Below, piece after piece: positions 15,920 through 22,626 of a stretch of 64,000 nt of DNA. The stretch spans positions 62,001 through 126,000 of the forward strand of contig NZ_JAACFT010000014.1 in NCBI RefSeq assembly GCF_029051685.1, written 5' to 3'. The notes beneath the pieces were generated by a model. The model was not told the origin of the DNA and did not search any database. It saw only the letters and a list, made by a program, of their open reading frames with translations. Positions within the stretch are counted from its first letter, which is position 1. Every line of letters starts with the position of its first letter. A program made the translations under genes and the position numbers. Origin of the DNA: Bradyrhizobium sp. CSA207 (GTDB lineage: Bacteria > Pseudomonadota > Alphaproteobacteria > Rhizobiales > Xanthobacteraceae).

Positions 15920-16846
15920 ATGGCCCCGAGAGCCAACTGGAAAGGCTTCTTGCGTCTGTCGCTCGTCACCTGTCCGGTGGCTCTCTACCCGGCGACATCG
16001 GAATCCGAAAAGATCTCGTTCAATCAGCTCAATCGAGCGACCGGTCACCGGATCAAGTACGTGAAGGTCGACGCCGATACCGGTGACGAGGTCGCGAACG
16101 AGGACATCGTTAAGGGCTACGAGCTCGACAAAGGGCAGTACATCGAGGTCACGAAGGAAGAGCTTGAGGAGCTAGCTCTGGAGTCGACGCGAACCATCGA
16201 GATCGACGAGTTCGTCGACAAGGCCGACATCGATCCGCGCTATCTGATCCGTCCGTACTACCTGCGTCCCGACGGCAAGGTCGGTCACGACGCCTTCGCG
16301 GTGATCAGGGAGACCATCCGGGAGATGGACAAGGTGGCGATCGGCCGCGTGGTTCTCACCAACCGCGAGCACATTATCGCGCTCGAGCCGTTGGAGAAGG
16401 GTCTCGTCGGTACGCTGCTGCGCTACCCCTACGAGGTCCGCTCCGAGCAGGAGTACTTCGACGAGATCCAGGACGTCAAAGTCACCAAGGACATGCTCGA
16501 CCTCGCAAGGCACATCGTCAACCAGAAGACGGGCACGTTCGACCCCGAGAAATTCGAGGATCATTACGAGACCGCGCTGGTCGACCTGATCAACCAGAAG
16601 CGCGCAGGCAAGACCATCCGCCCGAAGGAGCGGCCCAAAGGCGAAAACGTGGTCGATCTGATGGAGGCGCTGCGGCAGAGCGTCGGTCGGGAGGCGGCGC
16701 CGGCGAAGGCAGCAGAGCCCGCCAAGAAGCCGCGCAAGGTGGCGGCGGGCCAGAAAGAGATGTTGATGCCGATCCAAGGCAAGAAGCCGGCGAAGGAAGC
16801 AGCGGCGAAGAAACCCATGACGGGCCAGCGGCGGAAGTCGGCTTAG
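15920..16846 (+). CDS. ku: Non-homologous end-joining protein Ku
   Basis: A 308-residue bacterial Ku homologue. The Ku core (about 1-255) begins MAPRANWKGFLRLSLVTCPVALYPAT and contains the typical YVKVDADTGDEV and RYLIRPYYLRPDG segments. A Lys/Ala-rich tail (about 255-308) follows, the part that in other bacteria contacts DNA and LigD. Ku forms a ring dimer on double-strand ends and recruits ligase LigD; no ligD gene is in this window. The start is at the conserved MAPRANWKG; an upstream GTTC/GAAC-rich leader separates it from the LexA-type box. Confidence 0.93.
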   Translation: MAPRANWKGFLRLSLVTCPVALYPATSESEKISFNQLNRATGHRIKYVKVDADTGDEVANEDIVKGYELDKGQYIEVTKEELEELALESTRTIEIDEFVDKADIDPRYLIRPYYLRPDGKVGHDAFAVIRETIREMDKVAIGRVVLTNREHIIALEPLEKGLVGTLLRYPYEVRSEQEYFDEIQDVKVTKDMLDLARHIVNQKTGTFDPEKFEDHYETALVDLINQKRAGKTIRPKERPKGENVVDLMEALRQSVGREAAPAKAAEPAKKPRKVAAGQKEMLMPIQGKKPAKEAAAKKPMTGQRRKSA

Positions 16847-16927
16847 TCGGTTGTGTCCGGGGCACCGGTGGTGCATCAGGAAGTTGCGGCTCAACGCGTG
16901 ATTAAGGTGCTTCGACTGGACGCTTTG

Positions 16928-17188
16928 ATGACCTTCATCGGCATCGTCTCGGGTGCGCACGGCCTGCTTAGGCCGGAGGCTCTGCGCATGCTGGCCCATG
17001 TCGATCACATCATTCACGGCGGCGACATCGGCGATCCCGAGATCATCACCGCGCTGCGGAGAATTGCCCCCGTCACTGCGATCAGGGGGAACGTGGACAC
17101 GGGCGATTGGGCCACCGAATTTGCCGAAACCGCTGTGATCGTGTCTCCATCGGAGTCTTTTGAGGTGATCCCGCAAACTCATCCTTGA
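16928..17188 (+). pseudogene. Truncated YfcE/MJ0936-type metallophosphoesterase
   Basis: The frame encodes 86 residues matching only the N-terminal half of a small calcineurin-like phosphoesterase (normally about 155 residues). It includes HGLLRPEAL, HGGDIGDPEII and the RGNVDTGDWA metal-site region, after which the sequence diverges and stops. The first metal motif, normally DTHG, reads SGAHG, so the initial catalytic Asp is missing. Truncation plus loss of this residue argue for a dead gene. It starts about 80 bases after the Ku stop. Confidence 0.6.
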
Positions 17189-17317
17189 CTCCCCTAGGTT
17201 CGGCAGCTTGTTTTTCGAGTTGTTCGTCAGGCCGGGAAATGTTGACGTCTTTTTGGGCCATAAGGACGTTGAACCCGTTGACCAAATCTCTATTTTCCGA
17301 GCAGGAGATCTATCATT

Positions 17318-17605
17318 TTGAAGTCGACCCGCGACAGTCCAAGCGTACCGGTACAGCCGAACGTCAGGCGGCGTGCGGTCTTGGAAGCGGCACGGAAACT
17401 TGGTCTGCTCGGTGGCGAAAGCCGTCGGATCGGCGGCCGCGTTTGGCGAGATCTGGTGGCAGCCGCGAAGAAAAAATCCGGCATAACGTCCGACACCGAG
17501 CTTATCGAGTACGCGCTGGCGGAGGTGGCGCTCGAAGATGACTTCGGCACGAGACTCATCCGTCGCAAAGGCCGGGTCGCGAAAGACGTCGACCTTGAGT
17601 TTTGA
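17318..17605 (+). CDS. RHH antitoxin-like protein
   Basis: A 95-residue protein with an N-terminal basic region and a ribbon-helix-helix-like segment (about 36-72; RRIGGRVWRDLVAAAKKKSGITSDTELIEYALAEVAL, in which the strand, the two helices and the TELIEYAL motif are visible). The acidic/basic C-terminal tail would bind a toxin in known type II systems. No clear toxin follows: only a 54-codon frame overlaps its end. It is probably an orphan antitoxin. The flanking regions contain remnants, fitting an accessory location. Confidence 0.5.
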   Translation: MKSTRDSPSVPVQPNVRRRAVLEAARKLGLLGGESRRIGGRVWRDLVAAAKKKSGITSDTELIEYALAEVALEDDFGTRLIRRKGRVAKDVDLEF

Positions 17606-17759
17606 TCTGCGCCGTGCGCTGCGGCGTGAACGATCGGAACATCACGTTGCCGCTTGCCTGCTGATATTCTCTGACGGCGACGAACTCCGTCGTATGAACG
17701 CGCGCGCTGGCCGCGCAAAGACGGTTCTGGTCGCCCGTCTGCGGCAGGAGTTGACCTAG
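17595..17759 (+). CDS. 54-codon frame overlapping the antitoxin-like gene
   Basis: A frame from a TTG at 17595 to a TAG at 17757-17759 encodes about 54 residues rich in Arg and Leu (SFDLRRALRRERSEHHVAA). It overlaps the end of the RHH gene by 11 bases, as toxin genes often do, but matches no toxin family I know and the start is weak. It may be a toxin remnant. Confidence 0.2.
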   Translation: MSFDLRRALRRERSEHHVAACLLIFSDGDELRRMNARAGRAKTVLVARLRQELT

Positions 17760-17857
17760 CCTGAACCAAGCGGCACCGGAACGAAGGGGGCACGAGGAAG
17801 TCCCACCGGGGGCGACCTCAGTGGGCCGACCTAACGACCTCGTTGAGAAGATTAAAG

Positions 17858-18433
17858 ATGGATCGTGATCACCTTCTGAATGAACTGCTTCCGTATCGCA
17901 TGCATGCAGTTGAAACGCTCAACTTGGCGCTCAACCTCAACACCAGGTGGGGCGCGGCTCCCATGACGCTCTATGCGAGCGACAAGTTGGTGGTCGAAGG
18001 CACTCTACACGGCTTCACAAATCCCTGCATCGAAGCCGGGATGATGCACTGCCGTGCGCTGCTGGAGTTTCTGGGGTTGTGCGACAAGAACGGCAGGCTC
18101 GGCAACATCAAGAAGCGTCGCTCAACCGACATTGGGATAGAAGACTTCAACACATCGTCCGGCGCGCCGCTCAAAAAGGTGAGTCCTGCTGACGCCGCAG
18201 GCCGCTATCCCGGCCCGAGCGGTGAAGCTGAGAATGCGCTATTCGCAGTCTTTCAAGTGACGAACAAAGGACTAGCTCACGTGACCGAGAACTTGAACGA
18301 CAGTCCGGAGCATGCCCGGCTGATCGAAATCGCAAGTCGAGGCACCCCAGTGCTAATGGTGGGCTGTTTCTACAAGCCGATGGGCTTGCCTGCTCCGAAC
18401 CACAAGCTCACCCACCGGCCTCACGCCGACTGA
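17858..18433 (+). CDS. Hypothetical protein, 191 residues, weakly HEPN-like
   Basis: A soluble, largely helical protein. Helices around HLLNELLPYRMHAVETLNLAL and IEAGMMHCRALLEFLG are followed near residue 138 by TNKGLAHVTENL, which looks like the late helix of HEPN domains (K/R-x-x-L-A-H). The canonical Arg of the Rx4-6H active site is not obvious, so this is a weak resemblance. No other domain is recognised. The ATG at 17858 is preferred over an in-frame TTG at 17843. Confidence 0.5.
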   Translation: MDRDHLLNELLPYRMHAVETLNLALNLNTRWGAAPMTLYASDKLVVEGTLHGFTNPCIEAGMMHCRALLEFLGLCDKNGRLGNIKKRRSTDIGIEDFNTSSGAPLKKVSPADAAGRYPGPSGEAENALFAVFQVTNKGLAHVTENLNDSPEHARLIEIASRGTPVLMVGCFYKPMGLPAPNHKLTHRPHAD

Positions 18434-18500
18434 TCGGTTGGTTGGCCGTTTGTGAGGCTCTGAACAGCGCCTCGACCATTCGGCCACGATGCGGAGAGTA

Positions 18501-18764
18501 TCAAAGATACGAAGAACCGGCTCCGACAATAGGCTTCGCAGGCCGGACGCCGGTACGCCTATGGCGGAATCCGAACGCCTCGGCTGCCCGACGGATTTCT
18601 TTGCCGAGAGTCTGGCGCTCCGCGCGGGTGGGATTACCGAATCGAGCGCGGACCAGCGGAACGAAAACATGAAACGGCACGGCGCCGTATTGGAGGGTCG
18701 TCGTAAATACGTTGCGGATGGTCGGCTCTTGAAGGAAGGCGCGATACTTGCGTGAGGGCTTCAT
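18501..18764 (-). CDS. 87-residue hypothetical protein
   Basis: A minus-strand frame of 87 residues starting MKPSRKYRAFLQEPTIRNVF, basic throughout. GGAG lies 7 bases before the ATG at 18764. It contains an amphipathic helix-like stretch (RAERQTLGKEIRRAAEAFGF) but no known motif. The evidence is the ribosome site and sensible composition only. It could be a remnant of a longer gene. Confidence 0.3.
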   Translation of the reverse strand: MKPSRKYRAFLQEPTIRNVFTTTLQYGAVPFHVFVPLVRARFGNPTRAERQTLGKEIRRAAEAFGFRHRRTGVRPAKPIVGAGSSYL

Positions 18765-19328
18765 CTGAAGACTCCAATTGTGAATGGGCGGCTGGACATA
18801 CACCGTTCTGCGCTGATGCCAAGGGGCGCCGCCAACTATTTCAGGCAAGGGGTATAGCGTTTGTGCGCCGCGTCAGCCGAATAGGTCTCAGAGGCAGCCG
18901 CCGCGGGCCCGCGAAGAGCCCGATCGCGATGGCGACCGTCGCAGCGGGTGGACGCGAGAAGCGTCACAGACCGAAACGAAAGGCCGCCTGGGAATGGCGC
19001 GCACCCGACGATCACCATCACGAAGCCGTTCAGCGCATGTTGCGACCGCCGCACGCAATCGGAGATGTTGCGGGTACCCGTTTGCAGGGGGCGGCTTGTC
19101 ATGCCTGCTTGCTGGTCCTCGAGACCTCCTGTAATGCGCGGAACACCCGGCTGCACCGAGGACTGCTGACCCGAACGGTTCTGGGCGATGGATTTTCGTT
19201 GCTGGGTTAAGGCAGATCCGCTTCAACATAATATTCCGGAGGGCCTAGGCAGGGGCCACCAGAACTCCCGGCGTGTACGGGCGTCTTCGACCTTCTTGAA
19301 AGCAGCGACTTGCATTTCCGAGATTTGA
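18765..19328. other. 564-base stretch without a confident gene
   Basis: Frames on both strands are open but Arg/Pro-rich in the way of GC-rich shadow frames. On the minus strand, a segment near 19020-19090 (NISDCVRRSQHALNGFVMVIVG) looks like the N-terminus of a small membrane protein but loses coherence after about 35 residues, so a decayed gene is possible. No RNA gene or repeat was recognised. Confidence 0.4.
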
Positions 19329-20021
19329 CTAGGCGGCATCATCTAGAGTTGCTTCAATCTTGGAAACCTGCAGCCAATTTACCCAGCTTCGGAGGAAATT
19401 TCGGTAGTCGGTTTCCTTAATTCTCAGGAGATTGAGCCCGACCAGCACCGGTCGATCCTCCTCCTTCTCTTTGCGATAGCGTCCACTAACAAACAGATAC
19501 ATGCTCACTGGAGCTTCATAGGCATAGCGACCGTTGCCATTGAGGTAAGCGATCCCACCATGGGCCAGCGCGTTCCTTAGAGCGCTGCACCATTTTGAAG
19601 TCTCCAGATCGCCAGCGCTGGCGTGGGCCAGCGGCGAAGCTAGTATTTCAGCATATTGCTCCGGTAAACCGCTCGAGATGTTGAACACCTCGGATTGGCA
19701 ATAGCTCCACACGTCTGGCGCAAAGAAGGGAGCGTCCTCCAACTTCTGCCCCCCTAGATCTCGCCAGACCGTGGCCGCGAGGTGTGGGTCAACATGCCTA
19801 TCGTCGGCATACCCTTGGTCTTGCTTAGAACTGTGCCGTTCGATCCTCTCAATCGGTAAATTGACGATTGGATACGACATCGAAATCAAAAATGTGCTGG
19901 TGAGAGGGCCGAGGTCGCGCCGGTCCGACTGAAAGACCCCCTCCACATACGGCCAAAGGCCGTCGATGAGTTGCAAACATCGGCTTGGGACTTCGCGGCT
20001 ATAGTGTGCTGGGTTACCCAT
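19329..20021 (-). CDS. HEPN-like protein
   Basis: A 230-residue helical protein. Near residue 149 it has ALRNALAHGGIAYL, an Rx4H motif (Arg149, His154) in a hydrophobic helix context that matches the catalytic motif of HEPN ribonucleases, as found in toxin-antitoxin and abortive-infection proteins (including the pEK499 p136-like group). The rest shows helices plus a C-terminal region with Trp residues. GAGGAGAG lies 5 bases before the ATG. No MNT antitoxin partner is adjacent. It is divergent from the RES remnant at 20098. Confidence 0.55.
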   Translation of the reverse strand: MGNPAHYSREVPSRCLQLIDGLWPYVEGVFQSDRRDLGPLTSTFLISMSYPIVNLPIERIERHSSKQDQGYADDRHVDPHLAATVWRDLGGQKLEDAPFFAPDVWSYCQSEVFNISSGLPEQYAEILASPLAHASAGDLETSKWCSALRNALAHGGIAYLNGNGRYAYEAPVSMYLFVSGRYRKEKEEDRPVLVGLNLLRIKETDYRNFLRSWVNWLQVSKIEATLDDAA

Positions 20022-20097
20022 CCGACTCTCCTCTTCTAAGTTCGTGGCTTGATCAGCGCCTGTTAGGGCATACTATCACCGTGCGAGGGAGCGAGGC

Positions 20098-20332
20098 ATG
20101 ACCGAAGGTATTATCAACGTGCTCGACGACAAGGAAGACTGGTTTAGACCAACTTGGCAGGGCTGGCACAGCTACGACCAGTTCGTGCAGTCCGTTAAGT
20201 CTGACTTGCGCTACGTTAGATCGCCGTCTGCCAACGGCTTCCTTGACGAGGTGCTGGCGTCGTGCCTCAGTCGGAAGCTCACTATTCCGAAGGACCCGCA
20301 TCTTTTGGAGAGCACGTCTTGGGTATGAATGA
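20098..20332 (+). pseudogene. N-terminal fragment of a RES-domain toxin (second copy)
   Basis: The first about 66 residues (DDKEDWFRPTWQGWHSYDQF, then FLDEVLASCLSRKLTIPKD) resemble the N-terminal region that precedes the RES domain in one class of RES proteins. A one-base shift near 20296 then exposes RIFWRARLGYE, the conserved start of the RES fold, before a stop at 20330-20332. The gene therefore carries a frameshift and ends where the ParS gene begins. It is distinct from the RES toxin remnant at 20820. Confidence 0.45.
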
Positions 20333-20340
20333 GGGCTACT

Positions 20341-20823
20341 ATGACTGCTGCAGCCGAGAAACCGGCTCCAAAGGAGCTAGGCAATGATCTGCAGAAGGTG
20401 GCCGATTTGCTCGGCGGGCCGCGCATCCTGTCGCGCCGCATCGCAAGCACCCTCGACGCCCACGAACTGCTGCTGGACGGACTGCCAGGCTCCGCGCTGA
20501 CCCACTTCGTCAGTCACCTCCTCTTCATTCAAACGGACTCGCTGGAAAAAGCCTTCGGAATGAGCCTTCGCACCTTTCAGCGACGCAAGGACGCTCCGGA
20601 CAAGCCGCTCAGCCAGGAGCAAAGTGGGCGGACCTGGAAGTTTGCCGAAATCCTGGCCAAGGCCACGGACGTGTTCGGTTCCCAGGAAGAGGCAGAGCAG
20701 TGGCTCGAGCGTCCGGCCATCGGTCTTGAACAGCGCCGCCCGATCGACCTGCTTGCCACTCCGGCGGGCATCGAACTCGTTGAACAGTACCTCACACGCC
20801 TCGCATATGGCGTGTATGCATGA
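20341..20823 (+). CDS. Xre/MbcA/ParS-type antitoxin
   Basis: A 160-residue antitoxin of the ParS family. The N-terminal Xre-like HTH region (about 30-95; AFGMSLRTFQRRKDAPDKPL) is followed by the C-terminal MbcA/ParS toxin-binding domain (about 98-160; KATDVFGSQEEAEQWLERPAIGL, then TPAGIELVEQYLTRLAYGVYA). It appears intact. Its stop overlaps the toxin start (ATGA, 20820-20823), the normal arrangement. GAGGG lies before the ATG at 20341; an earlier in-frame ATG at 20329 is possible. The partner toxin is frameshifted, leaving this antitoxin orphaned. Confidence 0.85.
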   Translation: MTAAAEKPAPKELGNDLQKVADLLGGPRILSRRIASTLDAHELLLDGLPGSALTHFVSHLLFIQTDSLEKAFGMSLRTFQRRKDAPDKPLSQEQSGRTWKFAEILAKATDVFGSQEEAEQWLERPAIGLEQRRPIDLLATPAGIELVEQYLTRLAYGVYA

Positions 20824-21321
20824 CGCCTTTAGAGCCATTGGGAGGCGGCAAGCTCATCGCTTGGCGCCTCGATCAGGCGCGCTTTGCGTCGACCTGGGAC
20901 AGTGGCGAAGGCGCATTCCAGGTCGGCGGCCGGTGGAACAGCAAAGGCGTTCGCGTCGTGGATTGATCCAGCGACCGCGATCCTCGAAGTGGCGGTTCAC
21001 AAAGGCTTCAAAGCGCTCGACTCTCTGCCGCACGTACTGACCGCGCTTCATATCGCCGACGTGTCCGACGTTCAAATGGTTCGCGCTGCCGACGTTCCGA
21101 ACGCCAATTGGCTGCGACCGGGAATCCCAGGCGCGGGCCAGCAGGCGTTCGGTGATGCGCTCTTGGCCAAGCACAAATTCGTCGTGATCCCAAGTGTGGT
21201 GTCCAATCACAGCTGGAATCTGATCTTCGACGCGACCAGGGCGAAAGGCGCGTACCAGCAGCACCTTCAGGAAGCGTTCGCGCTCGATACGCGCCTTCAT
21301 CCTTCGACATCACCGCTCTAA
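20820..21321 (+). pseudogene. RES-domain toxin, frameshifted
   Basis: The toxin starts in frame with the ATGA overlap and reads LIAWRLDQARFASTWDSGEG then GGRWNSKGVRVV, but hits a TGA at 20964-20966. The remainder (IDPATAILEVAVHKGFKALD onward) is in another frame and runs to 21321. Compared with the usual RES sequence, a short segment encoding about Tyr-Cys-Ser is missing at 20957-20964, consistent with loss of about 8 bases. RES toxins degrade NAD+; this one should be inactive because the break lies in the catalytic core. Confidence 0.75.
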
Positions 21322-21506
21322 TTCGGCCCCGTAGCAGCGACCGGCCGCGTGTGAATATCGAAAGTCCATCCTGGATGCCGGCTTACTTCAGGAAGTCAGG
21401 AGCGGAAGGCGGCGCCGTCAGATTCCACCGTGTCGAGGCGTACGGCGCCGCGCCTAAGCCGCCTGCAGTGCAGATCTCAGCTTGGCGTCCAGCGCAATTA
21501 ACCCGA

Positions 21507-22114
21507 TCAAAACCGGTGGCCGTGATCGTTTCTAAAGACTTTGAGACGCGTCCGAGGTCTCACCTCAAGCGTATCGTAGATCTCGTTCAGCGTGATGAAC
21601 GTTGCCAACGACGGGAGGGGATCGCGACGTCAAACTCTTCGATTGTTTCCTCAGTCCAGGTTCCACTCTTGTGCCGTCTGTGAACTTTGACGAGGGCAAT
21701 TCCCGACTCGATTTGCATCACTGTATCGACGCTTGCCACCCCCTGGTATTCGCGTAGCTTGGTCCCGCAATCGAAGACGGCCGTGCCCGGCGAGGAAACC
21801 TCTGCGATGATAGTCGGTCTCGAGGCCGTCATTGCCGCTGCATTGGCCGGGCCGGAATCCACCACGACGTCCGGATATCGGATTGTAGTCGGCCCGGTTT
21901 GCACGGCCGTGTTGCTTGATGTGGTGCGCCATCCCTTGTGCTTTCCAGCGGGGACGAACACCGTTTGAACGTTGCTGCAGATGACGTTGTGCGCTTCATT
22001 CGCATCGGCCATGGCGTAGGCTACGCCGGCTACGAGTTCGTAGTGGCCCTCGACACCAGAGATGGCATCGAAAAATTCTTTGATTGTGAGCTTTTCGTGC
22101 TCAGAAACACCCAT
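21507..22114 (-). pseudogene. Uma2-family nuclease, frameshifted near the C-terminus
   Basis: A PD-(D/E)xK-fold protein of the Uma2 (DUF820) family. The N-terminal helix (LTIKEFFDAISGVEGHYELV), then YPDVVVDSG and PTIIAEVSSPGT supply the Asp and Glu of the active site. The first frame ends at 21587 with an unrelated tail (RRWQRSSR). A shift near 21612 instead gives SLATFITLNEIYDTLEVRPR, the expected C-terminal strands, and ends at 21507. The catalytic core is intact, so a slightly altered protein might still be active; the frame of 175 residues from 22114 is the alternative reading. Confidence 0.6.
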
Positions 22115-22202
22115 GACACTATCCGATGACGCGGTTCATCCAGATTACCGCTTGGGGGTCGCCAGGTCGAATGCCACCCACTGCAAACTGGTCGTTCTGT
22201 GC

Positions 22203-22547
22203 TCAGGTGACGCTGGAGAGAAACACCGTCTCGGCCGCCTGGGCGTCGAGCCAGTCACGGACCGATGGGTAGGGGGCGGGCTTCATCGCCTCGGAGACCA
22301 CATTGGTATCGAGCAGGATCATTCGAAGCACATCGGCTCAGCGGGACGCGCGTCGCGGCCATGTTCGAGTGCCTTCGACATCGGCATTGGTAAGGCCAAT
22401 CTTCCGGCTCATCTCCGAAAGGGCGGTGCCGAGCCGCAGCCGGCCTTCGGGACGCACGGCGGCCTCCAGAATGGCGCGCATTTCGGCTTCCGCGCTGCGA
22501 TTGTGCTGCGCCGCGCGGACTCTTGACAAATAGAGTTGCCAGAACAA
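22203..22547 (-). pseudogene. vapBC (FitAB-like) toxin-antitoxin remnant
   Basis: The antitoxin part reads RVRAAQHNRSAEAEMRAI and GRLRLGTALSEMSRKIGL, typical of FitA/VapB antitoxins, but its normal RHH start is replaced by unrelated sequence. A one-base shift near 22374 is needed to reach its proper end (RPAEPMCFE). That end overlaps an ATG at 22322 that starts a PIN-domain toxin (MILLDTNVVSEAMKPAP) and stops after 39 residues at 22203. The first PIN aspartate is present but the rest of the domain is absent. Both halves are therefore dead. Confidence 0.65.
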
Positions 22548-22556
22548 AAAAGGAAC
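22523..22556 (+). promoter_or_regulatory. Promoter with LexA-type box upstream of the VRR-NUC/DnaQ gene
   Basis: A TTGACA -35-like hexamer (22523-22528) is followed 14 bases later by GAACAAAAAAGGAAC (22542-22556), a GAAC-N7-GAAC LexA-type operator placed over the expected -10 region. The coding start is 70 bases further (22627). This geometry is what an SOS-repressed promoter would look like; regulation is inferred. Confidence 0.55.
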
Positions 22557-22626
22557 GACAAAACCGTACTTGGCTGGTCATTGAGAACAGATTCGTCGAC
22601 CAGAATTGATGGGAACCCGGCGCGCA

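Noticed and set aside
18836..19156. Minus-strand frame with a possible membrane segment
   Set aside because: Only about 20 residues look like a membrane helix; the rest is Arg/Pro-rich and no ribosome site is seen. Described only as part of the gene-poor stretch.
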